A stretch of DNA of 64,000 bases from an uncultured Ruminococcus sp. (lineage in GTDB: Bacteria; Bacillota; Clostridia; Oscillospirales; Ruminococcaceae), in assembly GCA_947178575.1 (NCBI GenBank), contig CAMWYX010000005.1:22363-86362 (forward strand). The letters run 5' to 3'. The notes beneath the pieces were generated by a model, which had not been told where the DNA came from, made no database searches, and saw only the letters and a list, made by a program, of their open reading frames with translations. Each line of letters opens with the position of its first letter. Position 1 is the first letter of the stretch. The position numbers and the translations under genes were made by a program. Of this stretch, positions 9,035-18,729 are shown in pieces.

Positions 9035-10066
9035 TTATTCTATACTAACTAAATCAGCATTGGGATAATAATGAGCAAGAATCTGTTTCCAGTTTTTGCC
9101 TTCAAGAGCCATAGAATTTGCGCCATACTGAGACATTCCGACACCGTGACCGAATCCATGAGTTGTAAAAACTACATCATTTCCGTCAAAACTTATTTCA
9201 AAATCGGCGGAACGCAGACCGAAAGCGTCACGTATTTCAGAACCTGTTACGGTAATATCTCCGGCTTTGGCGGTAAGAACTGTTCCGGAATCCGAAACAT
9301 CAACAATTTCAATCCATTTATGTGGGTCATCTCCGAGATTGACACCATCAAAAACTTTTTCGAGTCTGCTTTTAAAGAAGCTTTCAGTAATTTTTACTTC
9401 ATCGGTATATCTCGGAGCTGAAATATCGCTTTTACTGTCCACGGGAATGAGATAATCCACAGCAGTTCCCCAGACATTTTCTGCACTTTCGGTGATACCG
9501 GAGGACATGGAATGAAAAGCGGCGATAATTGGTTCATCGTCGTATACGAGAATATAATCAAGAACATCATCAACAGCCGACGATATTTTTTCATAGTGAG
9601 TGCGGTAATTATCCCCGAAATACTGGCGTATCTGTTCATTTGTAAAAAATGCCTGATATTTGTTTGGGTCGTCGGAGAAATCGGCATTTCCGAGAGCGGA
9701 ATCAGGATTTTCATTCTGAATATTCCGCTGACGTTCGGCGTATGTATGAGCGGCGACGGCTTGTGCCTTGAGGGCTTCGGGTTCAAATGATGCCGGCATT
9801 TCGGCGGCAACAGCTCCAATAACATAATCACGTACAGAAACTTCGTCTATCTGACCGGTTTCGCAGTCAAGAACAAGATACGGCTTGTCTGATGATTCTT
9901 TAAAAACAAATTCCCTTAGAGTGATATTTTCTGAATCCGACACAGAATCGGGTACAGAATCAGATACAGAAACAGGCACATCTGATTTCGGAGCAATAAG
10001 CACGGGAACAGCCGGAACAGCTGTGGTGGCTACAAGAAAAAATGCAAATGATACAAAAGATTTCAT
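9035..10066 (-). CDS. spoIID: SpoIID/LytB-domain protein, exported
   Basis: Family of murein lytic enzymes and amidase activators. Stage II sporulation protein D remodels peptidoglycan during forespore engulfment. The 343 residues begin MKSFVSFAFFLVATTAV, a signal peptide or membrane anchor, followed by a low-complexity linker and the SpoIID domain. That domain contains VIGAVAAEMPASFEPEALKA and GFGHGVGMSQYGA near the C terminus. I prefer the ATG at 10066, with GGAGG 6 bases upstream, over an upstream in-frame ATG at 10093 that lacks a site. The usual spoIID neighbours (murA, spoIIQ) are absent, so it could be a paralogue acting outside sporulation. Confidence 0.85.
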   Translation of the reverse strand: MKSFVSFAFFLVATTAVPAVPVLIAPKSDVPVSVSDSVPDSVSDSENITLREFVFKESSDKPYLVLDCETGQIDEVSVRDYVIGAVAAEMPASFEPEALKAQAVAAHTYAERQRNIQNENPDSALGNADFSDDPNKYQAFFTNEQIRQYFGDNYRTHYEKISSAVDDVLDYILVYDDEPIIAAFHSMSSGITESAENVWGTAVDYLIPVDSKSDISAPRYTDEVKITESFFKSRLEKVFDGVNLGDDPHKWIEIVDVSDSGTVLTAKAGDITVTGSEIRDAFGLRSADFEISFDGNDVVFTTHGFGHGVGMSQYGANSMALEGKNWKQILAHYYPNADLVSIE

Positions 10067-10176
10067 AATACCTCCGGTATATTTAATAAACAAATTTACA
10101 ATATTTCAATTTTACGGACTGTTTTCAGATTTCACTGTATTATCACAAAATATTCACATTTATCACGGAAATGCGA

Positions 10177-10205
10177 TTGACATAAAGCGGAATATGGTGT
10201 ATAAT
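10177..10205 (+). promoter_or_regulatory. Consensus promoter for the citrate synthase operon
   Basis: TTGACA at 10177-10182, 17 bases, TATAAT at 10200-10205, about 30 bases before the ATG. Confidence 0.9.
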
Positions 10206-10236
10206 TATTACTGAACTAATTTAAGGAGTGATTTTT

Positions 10237-11595
10237 ATGCCGTCAATGAATATCAGTATTAAAAATTTATGCAGGGAACTTGCAGAAAAGAACGCTATCG
10301 CACCAAGATTATATGAAAAATATCACGTAAAACGTGGACTTCGGAACAGTGACGGCACAGGTGTTGTTGCAGGTATCACAAATATATGCAACGTACACGG
10401 ATATGTGCTGAATGAGGGAGAAGTCGAACCTATTCCGGGTGAGCTTATCTATCGTGGATATAACATAAACGACATCGTGAATAATGTTGAAGCTGAGGAC
10501 AGATTCGGATTTGAAGAAATCGTATATCTTCTTATAATGGGAAAACTTCCGACAAGGGACGAACTTGAATCATTCAACACAATACTTTCTCTCGGACGTG
10601 ACCTGCCGTCCGGATTCGTTGAAGATATGATACTCAAAGCTCCGTCAAAAAATATCATGAACAAGCTGTCACGTTCGGTGCTTGCACTTTATTCATATGA
10701 TGAGGAATGCGAAAATAAATCGCTTGAAAATGAAATGAGAATCGCAATAAGTCTCCTCTCAAAGCTGCCTGTTATAATGTCAAATGCGTATCAGGTAAAA
10801 CGCCGTGTATTCGATAATCAGAGCATGATTATGCACCCTATAAACTACGAGGAAAACACAGCACAGACTATACTCTCACTTCTGCGGACTGACAGACAGT
10901 ACACAAAAGAAGAAGCTCAGATGCTTGATTGTCTGCTTATGCTTCAGGCTGAACACGGGGGCGGAAACAACTCCACATTTACGTGCAGAGTGCTTACATC
11001 ATCAGGAACAGACCCGTATTCAGCATATTCATCGGCGATATGTTCTCTTAAAGGACCTCGTCACGGCGGAGCTAATATACAGGTTATAAATATGCTGGAC
11101 AATTTCAAAGCCAACATAAAAAACTGGGAGAACGAGGGCGAAGTCGCTGATTATATGCGACGTACAATACGCAAAGAAACAAATGACAAATCCGGTCTTA
11201 TATACGGAATGGGACACGCTGTATATACTATTTCCGACCCCCGTGCTGTAATCCTTAAAAAGAAGGCTTTTGAACTCGCAAAGGGCAGGGAGATAGAGGC
11301 AGAATTCAGACTTCTTGAAACAATCGAGCGTCTTACTCCTGAGATATTCAGGGATATGAAAGGCAGTGAAAAGTGTATGTGTGCCAATGTCGATATGTAT
11401 TCCGGTCTTGTTTACCGTATGCTCGGTATTCCGGACGAGCTTTTCACGCCTCTTTTTGCTGTTGCAAGAATGGCGGGCTGGTCGGCTCACCGTATGGAAG
11501 AAGTAATTACCGGCAACAGAATAATACGTCCGGCATATAAACCGGTTTCAAAACGTCTTGAATATGTAAAGCTTGACAGCAGGGATAATGGATAA
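10237..11595 (+). CDS. gltA: Citrate synthase (citrate/2-methylcitrate synthase family)
   Basis: Condenses acetyl-CoA and oxaloacetate, supplying 2-oxoglutarate for glutamate in anaerobes with a partial TCA cycle. In 452 residues, EHGGGNNSTFTCR and GPRHGGAN frame the substrate site, GMGHAVY carries the catalytic histidine, and CANVDMYSG carries the catalytic aspartate. The ATG at 10237 has AAGGAG 8 bases upstream; a GTG at 10228 overlaps that site and is rejected. The N-terminal extension of about 40 residues is normal for clostridial forms. The next gene overlaps by 8 bases, but aconitase and isocitrate dehydrogenase are not adjacent. Confidence 0.92.
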   Translation: MPSMNISIKNLCRELAEKNAIAPRLYEKYHVKRGLRNSDGTGVVAGITNICNVHGYVLNEGEVEPIPGELIYRGYNINDIVNNVEAEDRFGFEEIVYLLIMGKLPTRDELESFNTILSLGRDLPSGFVEDMILKAPSKNIMNKLSRSVLALYSYDEECENKSLENEMRIAISLLSKLPVIMSNAYQVKRRVFDNQSMIMHPINYEENTAQTILSLLRTDRQYTKEEAQMLDCLLMLQAEHGGGNNSTFTCRVLTSSGTDPYSAYSSAICSLKGPRHGGANIQVINMLDNFKANIKNWENEGEVADYMRRTIRKETNDKSGLIYGMGHAVYTISDPRAVILKKKAFELAKGREIEAEFRLLETIERLTPEIFRDMKGSEKCMCANVDMYSGLVYRMLGIPDELFTPLFAVARMAGWSAHRMEEVITGNRIIRPAYKPVSKRLEYVKLDSRDNG

Positions 11596-12940
11596 AAATA
11601 ACATAAAGTCTGTTTGTTTCCTGTCCGGAAAGCTTTTCAGGATTTCCGCAGTCTGTTCGGCGGTACTGTTTCCGCTGACAGGCTGTACATTCGGAGCAAA
11701 TATAGATATGCTTATGACTCCGCCTAAGTTGAGTATCGAACAGGAACAGATATACAGTGCGCTGACAGATGCCGCCGGAGAATCCGTAAGCCTTAAATAT
11801 CCCAAATCCGGAAAATATCTGTCCGCTTTCATAGTTGAGGATATAGACGGAGACAGTCAGAATGAAGCCGTTGTGTTTTATGAGAAAAAAGGTCTTGCGG
11901 TTACGGAAAATACGCTCAGAATAAATATTCTGGACAGGAGCGACAACGGAACATGGCGTTCTGTCTATGATATGGCGGCTGAAGGAACTGAAATAGAAAG
12001 AGTTATGATTTCTCGGCTTGGCGAAAATGAAAGAGTTAATCTCATAATAGGAACAAGCTTTGCCAATCGTCTTGATAAAACAGCAACAGTCTACAGTTAC
12101 AACAACGGCATACTGGAACGCACTTTTTCGGAATCTTATTCATTCCTCGATGTAACTGACCTTGATACCGACGGTAAAAATGAATTTCTGCTTCTTAAAG
12201 GTGCGTCAGGCGATACAAATGCCTCGGCACAGGCATATAAGCTTGACGAGGACGGCAGATACAATAAATATTCGGTTGACCTCAGCTATAATTTTCCGGA
12301 GTTCGACAGCGTGCGCTATGGCATTATCAACGGAATAAACGGTCTTTATATAGATGCGGTTTCCGGAAACGGACATATACAGACCGATGTCGTCTATATG
12401 GACGGCGACGGTATGAAACGTCTTTTTGCAGATTCCGGAGAATCAAACGGAACTCTCAGACCGTCAGGATTCAGCACCTATGATGTGGACGGAGACGGAA
12501 CACTTGAAATTCCGGTACAGACAATAGCACTCGGCTATGAGGAAATGCCGGAAAGCGAACAGCTGTGGCTTACCGACTGGACAACAATAACGGAAAAGGG
12601 CAGGGGCGAAAGAAAATATACTTCATATTACAGCGCAGGCGACGGATATGTATTTATTTTTCCGGAAAAATGGAAGAATAAAGTAACTGTCCGCCGTGAT
12701 GCCATAAATGATGAAATAGTAATATGTACATATGATAATGAAAAAATGGGACAGGAGCTTCTGAGGATATACTGTGCCGAAGATGATGCTTCTCTTGAGG
12801 ACAGAACAGCTTCCGGATATATATTGCTGAGAACACGGGGAGAATCGGCATATCTTGCATATGTTCCGCAGAATGACAACAGCGGATTGAATATAACTCA
12901 GTCAGAGGCGGCAATATGCTTTACAGCACTTCCGCTCTGA
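11588..12940 (+). CDS. Lipoprotein with FG-GAP/VCBS-like Asp-rich repeats, function unknown
   Basis: A 450-residue predicted lipoprotein. The signal segment ends in the lipobox LTGC with the lipid cysteine at C33. Calcium-loop-like repeats such as DIDGDSQNE, DLDTDGKNE and DVDGDGTLE recur at intervals, suggesting a beta-propeller on the outer face of the membrane. It overlaps the end of gltA by 8 bases, and the response regulator follows after 20 bases, so it may be co-expressed with, and possibly inform, that two-component system. This link is inference. A TTG at 11573 is an alternative start without better support. Confidence 0.75.
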   Translation: MDKNNIKSVCFLSGKLFRISAVCSAVLFPLTGCTFGANIDMLMTPPKLSIEQEQIYSALTDAAGESVSLKYPKSGKYLSAFIVEDIDGDSQNEAVVFYEKKGLAVTENTLRINILDRSDNGTWRSVYDMAAEGTEIERVMISRLGENERVNLIIGTSFANRLDKTATVYSYNNGILERTFSESYSFLDVTDLDTDGKNEFLLLKGASGDTNASAQAYKLDEDGRYNKYSVDLSYNFPEFDSVRYGIINGINGLYIDAVSGNGHIQTDVVYMDGDGMKRLFADSGESNGTLRPSGFSTYDVDGDGTLEIPVQTIALGYEEMPESEQLWLTDWTTITEKGRGERKYTSYYSAGDGYVFIFPEKWKNKVTVRRDAINDEIVICTYDNEKMGQELLRIYCAEDDASLEDRTASGYILLRTRGESAYLAYVPQNDNSGLNITQSEAAICFTALPL

Positions 12941-12960
12941 ACCGGCAGGAGGAACTTAAA

Positions 12961-13662
12961 ATGAAAAGAATACTGATTTGCGAAGACGAAGATACAATAA
13001 GAGAATTTGTTGTTATAAATCTTAAACGTGCAGGCTATGATGTTGTAGATGTAAACTGCGGTGAGTCTGCATTGAAAACATTTGAATCCGAACACGGCAA
13101 TTTTGATATAGTTCTGCTGGATATAATGATGCCTGGTATCGACGGTTTCACGGTATGCAAGAAAATCCGTGAAAAAAGCTCCACTATCGGGATAATCATG
13201 CTTACGGCACGGACACAGGAAATGGATAAGGTCAGCGGTCTGATGATAGGTGCGGACGATTATATAACAAAGCCGTTTTCGCCCTCGGAGCTTACGGCAA
13301 GAGTTGACGCAATATACCGCCGTGTGTGCATGAGTTTTATCAAGAACGAAAAACTTTCCGTTATAGAGAGCGGGCCGTTTGTTCTTAATCTCAAAAGCCG
13401 TACCGTAACAAAAAACGGTTCGCCGATTGAACTCACACAAGTGGAATATCAGATTCTTGAATATTTCATGAACAACAAGAATACTGCTCTTGACAGAGCA
13501 AGTATACTCAATCACATATGGGGCGAAAGCTATTACGGCGATGACAAGATAGTTGATGTAAATATAAGGCGTATACGCATGAAAATCGAGGAAGAACCGT
13601 CAAGCCCCAAGTATATCATAACGATATGGGGATACGGCTATAAATGGAATGATATGCAGTAA
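12961..13662 (+). CDS. PhoB/OmpR-family response regulator
   Basis: A 233-residue regulator with acidic pocket E8, D9, D11, phospho-acceptor D54 (VLLDIMMPGIDG), switch lysine in YITKPFSPSEL and a winged-helix output domain ending WGYGYKWN. The ATG at 12961 follows GGAGGAA; an in-frame ATG at 12916 inside the lipoprotein gene is unlikely. The stop overlaps the kinase start by one base (TAATG). By family this is a PhoP/ResD-like regulator, and its targets are unknown. Confidence 0.92.
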   Translation: MKRILICEDEDTIREFVVINLKRAGYDVVDVNCGESALKTFESEHGNFDIVLLDIMMPGIDGFTVCKKIREKSSTIGIIMLTARTQEMDKVSGLMIGADDYITKPFSPSELTARVDAIYRRVCMSFIKNEKLSVIESGPFVLNLKSRTVTKNGSPIELTQVEYQILEYFMNNKNTALDRASILNHIWGESYYGDDKIVDVNIRRIRMKIEEEPSSPKYIITIWGYGYKWNDMQ

Positions 13663-15068
13663 TGGCACGTAAAAGTATCACGAAACGCTGGATATTCAAT
13701 AATCTCGGTGTTATTGTTCTTGCACTGATAGTTATTTCACTTGTGGTAATTTATGCCATACAGAGCTATTATTATAATTCAGCAAAACAGTATCTCGTAT
13801 CGAAAATAAACGCAGTCACAAGTGTACTGAGTATACATTCTCAGGACAGTTCAACGAATTTTTCGGCTCAGGTTCGCAATATGCTTGAAACTTTCAATGA
13901 GAAGGACAAAATCGAACTCATGGCGATAAATTCAAAGGGTAGAATAGCTCTTACATCATCGGGATTTTCTCCGGAGGACGATTCGTTTATGCCGGATTAT
14001 GATGATGCTATGGAGTCAGGCGAGGGAAGCTATATCGGCAGACTTGCCGGCGGAGAAAAAATACTTGCGGTATCTGTTCCGCTGTCGTCTTTCAATAATG
14101 AATACAGCTCTGTGCGTATGGTTACGTCGCTTACGGCGATAGACAATACAATCAAGGGATATATATTATTCGTTACGGCGGTGTGTACGGCGATAATATT
14201 GATAATAGTGATAATGGGACTGTATTTTGCCGGTTCGATAGTAAAACCTATCCGGCAGATAAGCAATATAACACGTAAATTTGCTATGGGTGATTTTTCT
14301 GTCCGTATCGAGAACAACACAGAGGACGAAATCGGCGAACTCTGCACGGCTATAAATCATATGGCAGATGAACTTTCATCAGCCGAAGCAATGAAGAACG
14401 AGTTTATTTCATCTGTTTCGCATGAACTCAGAACTCCTCTTACAGCGATAAAAGGCTGGGCGGAAACTCTTATGGTTGACGGCGGAGAAAATCCCGATAC
14501 CATGAAAAAGGGTGTCGGAGTTATTGTCAACGAGACCGAAAGGCTTTCGCAGATGGTTGAGGAACTCCTCGACTTTTCACGTATGCAGAACGGACATTTC
14601 ACATTGCAGAATGCAACTCTTGATATACTTGCTGAACTCGGTGACGCAGTTCTTATCTACAGTGACAAGGCAAGGCGTGAGAGAATCGAAATAATTTACG
14701 ATGAACCGGAAATGCTTCCGTTTGTATTCGGCGATAAAAACCGTATACGTCAGGTATTTATAAATGTTATCGACAATGCGGTGAAATATTCCTCCCCTGG
14801 AGATGTAGTCACAATAACCGCCAGTGAAAAAGACGGAATGATAAAAGTTTCCGTGGCAGATACAGGGTGCGGAATCAAGGAATCGGATTTGGCAAAGGTA
14901 AAGACAAAATTTTATAAAGCGAATCACACACGGCGTGGCTCGGGAATCGGACTCGCTGTTGCCGATGAGATAATCGCCATGCACGGCGGAAAACTTGACA
15001 TATCAAGTCAGGGCGAGGGACTGGGAACAACAGTTACAATTATTATCCCTGCAAAAAGCAACAAATAA
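13662..15068 (+). CDS. Sensor histidine kinase, PhoR/ResE-like
   Basis: A 468-residue kinase. Membrane helices at about residues 14-36 and 166-192 flank an external sensor of about 130 residues. A HAMP linker then leads to the dimerisation domain with H254 in SSVSHELRTPLTAIK and an ATPase domain with NVIDNAVKYSS, DTGCGI and GSGIGLAVADEI. This is the standard architecture of the PhoR/ResE class. It is translationally coupled to the preceding regulator. Confidence 0.92.
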   Translation: MARKSITKRWIFNNLGVIVLALIVISLVVIYAIQSYYYNSAKQYLVSKINAVTSVLSIHSQDSSTNFSAQVRNMLETFNEKDKIELMAINSKGRIALTSSGFSPEDDSFMPDYDDAMESGEGSYIGRLAGGEKILAVSVPLSSFNNEYSSVRMVTSLTAIDNTIKGYILFVTAVCTAIILIIVIMGLYFAGSIVKPIRQISNITRKFAMGDFSVRIENNTEDEIGELCTAINHMADELSSAEAMKNEFISSVSHELRTPLTAIKGWAETLMVDGGENPDTMKKGVGVIVNETERLSQMVEELLDFSRMQNGHFTLQNATLDILAELGDAVLIYSDKARRERIEIIYDEPEMLPFVFGDKNRIRQVFINVIDNAVKYSSPGDVVTITASEKDGMIKVSVADTGCGIKESDLAKVKTKFYKANHTRRGSGIGLAVADEIIAMHGGKLDISSQGEGLGTTVTIIIPAKSNK

Positions 15069-15115
15069 TATTTTTTAAAATCAGGATATAAAAATATTAC
15101 AGGAGAAATATTACA

Positions 15116-16057
15116 ATGAGCAGAAATACACCGGAATCAGGTGAAAAATTTAAATCTAAAATCGGCGGACAGGCACTTATTGAGGGAATAATGATGCTCG
15201 GACCGTCAAATGGAGCAATGGCGTGCCGGCTTCCGGACGGAACTGTCGATATCGAAATATGGGAGGAAAACAGCGGAAAAAATGCTCCGTGGTACAGAAA
15301 GACTCCGTTTATACGGGGCTGTTTCAATTTTGTATCGTCTCTTGTGAAAGGATATAAATACACCATGAAATCCGCCGAAAAACAGATGACGGAAGAAGAA
15401 TCCGAAAACAGCAATGATGAAAAACTTTCGGAAAAGGCATTCGGCATTATAATGATTATTGGTTCTTTTATCGGGGTAGCTCTGGCAATGGGATTGTTTT
15501 TCTTTCTGCCGAAGTTTCTGACAGGACTTATTCCAAATATTGCAGATACCGGAATACTTCGTTCCGTTATTGAGGGAATCATAAAAATTGCTCTTTTTGT
15601 AGCGTATATGTGGGCTGTCAGTCTTACAAAAGATATAAAGCGTCAGTATATGTATCACGGTGCAGAGCATAAGACAATAGCCTGCCATGAGGCAGAACTT
15701 CCGCTTACCGTTGAAAATATCCGGAAACAGTCAAGATTTCACAAACGTTGCGGAACGAGCTTTATATTTATAGTCCTGATAATCGGAATATTTGTTATGT
15801 GCTTTGTTCCGAAAGGATTATTATGGTGGCAGCGTTCGATTATAAGTCTCTGCACACTTCCGCTTGTGGTAAGCATATCCTATGAGTGCATACGTCTTGC
15901 CGGAACATATGATAATATATTCACAAAGATTCTTTCTGCTCCGGGGCTCGCCATGCAGAGAATAACAACAAGAGAACCCGATGACAGCATGATTGAAATA
16001 GCAATAGAAGCCATGAAACCCTGTATACCGGAAGATAAAGAGGAAGATAAATGGTGA
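15116..16057 (+). CDS. yqhQ: DUF1385 membrane protein (YqhQ-like)
   Basis: A 313-residue member of the YqhQ/DUF1385 family, of unknown biochemical role. The diagnostic N-terminal block IGGQALIEGIMMLGP is followed by an amphipathic region, two helices at about residues 112-137 and 150-170, the conserved YHGAEHKTIACHEAE, and two further helices near 215-260. In many Firmicutes it sits beside prmC or prfA-type genes, as here: prmC overlaps its end by 7 bases. Confidence 0.85.
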   Translation: MSRNTPESGEKFKSKIGGQALIEGIMMLGPSNGAMACRLPDGTVDIEIWEENSGKNAPWYRKTPFIRGCFNFVSSLVKGYKYTMKSAEKQMTEEESENSNDEKLSEKAFGIIMIIGSFIGVALAMGLFFFLPKFLTGLIPNIADTGILRSVIEGIIKIALFVAYMWAVSLTKDIKRQYMYHGAEHKTIACHEAELPLTVENIRKQSRFHKRCGTSFIFIVLIIGIFVMCFVPKGLLWWQRSIISLCTLPLVVSISYECIRLAGTYDNIFTKILSAPGLAMQRITTREPDDSMIEIAIEAMKPCIPEDKEEDKW

Positions 16058-16902
16058 ACCGTCTGGAACTCTACAGGAAATGTATTCGGGAACTCGAAAA
16101 GAATGATATTCCCGATGCGGAATTTGATACAGCGTGTATTTTTCAGGAAGCACTGAATGAAAAAAATCCGCTTTTCAGACCCGATGCCTCTGTAAGCCGT
16201 TCATGCGAACTAAGAATATTCAGCGATATTGAAAAACGCTGTAAGGGTATTCCGTTGCAGTATATCATAGGTAAATGGGATTTCTGGAAATATACTTTCA
16301 AAGTCGGCAAAGGGGTTCTTATTCCTCGTCCAGATACTGAAACCCTGATTGAAAACGTACTTGACATATGCAGAAAAAACAGTCTGAAATCGCCGAAAAT
16401 TCTTGATTTATGTGCCGGAAGCGGTTGTATTGCAGTTACGCTTGATAAAGAAATCAACAGTTCTGTTGTTTATGCTGTTGAAAAATCAGAAAATGCATTC
16501 CGGTATCTTGAGGAAAATATACGGCTGAACAATTCAGGTGTAAAATCAGTAATGGCAGATGTACTTGACGTTAAAACAGCGGAGAATTTCAGGGATTTTG
16601 ATATAATCGTATCAAATCCGCCCTATCTTACGGCAGAGGAAATGACAGAACTTCAGACCGAAGTCAGACATGAACCGGAAACGGCTCTTTACGGAGGAAC
16701 GGACGGTTTTGATTTTTACCGGGGTATTACGGAAATATGGAAAAATTCGCTGAAAAAAGGCGGATATATATGCTTTGAATTCGGTATGGGACAGCACGAA
16801 GCAGTCGGGGAAATACTGAAATCACATAATTTCAAGGATATTATATACAGTCGTGACGGTGGAAAAATAATACGTTCGGCTGTGGGAAAGCTGGAGGAAT
16901 AA
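16051..16902 (+). CDS. prmC: Release factor glutamine methyltransferase
   Basis: S-adenosylmethionine-dependent N5-methylation of the GGQ glutamine in peptide chain release factors. In 283 residues, a helical N-terminal substrate domain is followed by a Rossmann domain with [14 protein letters not shown] and the catalytic [10 protein letters not shown] near residue 189. [10 protein letters not shown] marks the family. The ATG overlaps the yqhQ end. recA follows after 2 bases. A target release factor gene is not in the window. Confidence 0.92.
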   Translation: MVNRLELYRKCIRELEKNDIPDAEFDTACIFQEALNEKNPLFRPDASVSRSCELRIFSDIEKRCKGIPLQYIIGKWDFWKYTFKVGKGVLIPRPDTETLIENVLDICRKNSLKSPKILDLCAGSGCIAVTLDKEINSSVVYAVEKSENAFRYLEENIRLNNSGVKSVMADVLDVKTAENFRDFDIIVSNPPYLTAEEMTELQTEVRHEPETALYGGTDGFDFYRGITEIWKNSLKKGGYICFEFGMGQHEAVGEILKSHNFKDIIYSRDGGKIIRSAVGKLEE

Positions 16903-16904
16903 AA

Positions 16905-18095
16905 ATGGCTAAAAAAGAACTTAAAAGCAAACCGTCAGTAATAAGAGTAACAGCAAAGGAGGATAAGCAGACCGCACTTGAAAATGCATTGAAACAGCTT
17001 GAAAAAAAATACGGTGCAGGAGCTGTAATGCGTCTCGGCGAAACAAAGGTGATGAATGTAGATGCTATTCCTACCGGTTCGATGATGCTGGATATGGCTC
17101 TCGGAATAGGCGGTGTGCCTCGTGGACGTATCGTGGAGATATACGGTCCTGAAAGTTCAGGAAAGACTACCGTCGCACTGTCTATAATTGCACAGGCTCA
17201 GAAGTTTGACGGCGAAGCAGCATTTATCGATGTTGAACACGCTCTTGACCCTGCATATGCAAAATCTTTGGGAGTCAATATAGATAATCTTCTTGTATCA
17301 CAGCCGGACAGCGGTGAACAGGCACTCGAAATCGCCGAAGCCCTTATACGTTCCGGAGCTATTGATGTTATTGTTCTTGATTCAATTGCAGCTATGACTA
17401 CACGTGCCGAAATCGACGGCGAAATGGGTGACCTTCATGTCGGACAGCTTGCACGGCTCATGTCTCAGGCAATGAGAAAACTTACTGCTGCAATTGCAAA
17501 ATCAAACTGTGTCGCAATATTTATCAATCAGATACGTGAGAAAATCGGAGTTATGTACGGAAATCCAGAAACTACTCCGGGAGGACGTGCGTTGAAATTC
17601 TATTCATCAGTAAGAATAGAAGTCCGCAGAGGCGAAGCTATTAAAGACGGCGGAATGATAGTCGGTGCAAGCACCCGATGCAAGATTGTAAAAAATAAAG
17701 TCGCTCCGCCGTTCAAAGAAGCAGAATTTGACCTCATGTACGGCGAGGGAATTTCACGTACCGGAGAAGTTCTGGATATGGCAGTAGACCTTGATATTAT
17801 AAAGAAAGGCGGTTCGTGGTTCAGTTACGGAGATAAAAAACTCGGACAGGGACGTGATAATGTAAAGGAACTGCTCAAGAATAATCCTGACCTTATGGAA
17901 GAAATCGAAGAAAAGATTCTTGAATGCAAAGACGAAATTATGGCTCAGAATTTGATGAAAACTGACAGGAAAGAAAAGAGCAGGGCTGCAAAAGCAGCAG
18001 AAGAAGCTGTTTCAGGTAATATAAACAAAAGCCATGAAATTGACATTCTGGAAAATATAGACGAACAGTTCGACGAGTTCACACCGGCTGAATAA
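16905..18095 (+). CDS. recA: Recombinase RecA
   Basis: ATP-dependent strand exchange and SOS co-protease. The 396 residues include Walker [10 protein letters not shown] near residue 81, the [11 protein letters not shown]alker B strand, the DNA-binding L1/L2 loops around [20 protein letters not shown], and a long acidic C-terminal tail ending DEFTPAE. The N terminus is about 20 residues longer than in E. coli. It sits between prmC and recX with no promoter of its own visible, and I see no clear LexA box upstream. Confidence 0.97.
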   Translation: MAKKELKSKPSVIRVTAKEDKQTALENALKQLEKKYGAGAVMRLGETKVMNVDAIPTGSMMLDMALGIGGVPRGRIVEIYGPESSGKTTVALSIIAQAQKFDGEAAFIDVEHALDPAYAKSLGVNIDNLLVSQPDSGEQALEIAEALIRSGAIDVIVLDSIAAMTTRAEIDGEMGDLHVGQLARLMSQAMRKLTAAIAKSNCVAIFINQIREKIGVMYGNPETTPGGRALKFYSSVRIEVRRGEAIKDGGMIVGASTRCKIVKNKVAPPFKEAEFDLMYGEGISRTGEVLDMAVDLDIIKKGGSWFSYGDKKLGQGRDNVKELLKNNPDLMEEIEEKILECKDEIMAQNLMKTDRKEKSRAAKAAEEAVSGNINKSHEIDILENIDEQFDEFTPAE

Positions 18096-18724
18096 TGAAA
18101 ATAATATCAATAAGTCAGTACAAGGGTACGACATACGAGGTGGAAATTGACGGCGGACGGAAATTCTATCTGCATATTGACATAATAGCCGATTACGGTA
18201 TCACAGCCGGTATGCAGATAGAACGTTCCGAACTGAAAAAAATAATATATGCTTCAAATTTCCGCCGTGCGTATCAGTATTCCCTGTACTGCCTTGACTA
18301 CCGTGATTATTCGGCGGAGGAACTTTTTGAAAAACTCGTCAGAACATATAAAAATGAAACGCTGTGTCTTGAAGTAATAAGAAAACTGGCTTCGGCAGGT
18401 CTTATAAACGACAGACGATATGCGGAAAAGCTTGCCCGAAAATTTGTGGAAGTCCGTAAATACGGCAGAAAACGTGCGGAAAGCGAAATGCTCCGGAAAG
18501 GACTTGATTCGGAAACAGTCCGGAACGCCCTTGACATCTTTGAAGATGTCTGCACGGAAAATCTCAATGAACTTATAAATACAAAGTTCAGCCGTTTTCT
18601 TACGGACAGAAACGACAGAAAATCTACCGAAAAAGCAAAGAATGCACTTGTACGTCTGGGATATGGCTTTGACGAAATCAATACGGCAGTCAGGAATTAC
18701 TATACAGAACATGAGGAGAGTTGA
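18095..18724 (+). CDS. recX: Regulatory protein RecX
   Basis: Binds and modulates RecA filaments. In 209 residues it shows the three-helix repeats of the family, for example YRDYSAEELFEKLVRTYK and LINDRRYAEKLARKFVE. The ATG overlaps the recA stop by one base (TAATG), so the two are coupled, as in many bacteria. Confidence 0.92.
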   Translation: MKIISISQYKGTTYEVEIDGGRKFYLHIDIIADYGITAGMQIERSELKKIIYASNFRRAYQYSLYCLDYRDYSAEELFEKLVRTYKNETLCLEVIRKLASAGLINDRRYAEKLARKFVEVRKYGRKRAESEMLRKGLDSETVRNALDIFEDVCTENLNELINTKFSRFLTDRNDRKSTEKAKNALVRLGYGFDEINTAVRNYYTEHEES

Positions 18725-18729
18725 AAAAA

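Noticed and set aside
12898..13515. 205-codon minus-strand frame antisense to the response regulator
   Set aside because: Shadow frame; the sense-strand regulator has all family residues.
16850..16904. LexA box or SOS promoter before recA
   Set aside because: I looked for GAAC-N4-GTTC-like and CTGT-type dyads before recA and saw none. recA appears to be transcribed from upstream.
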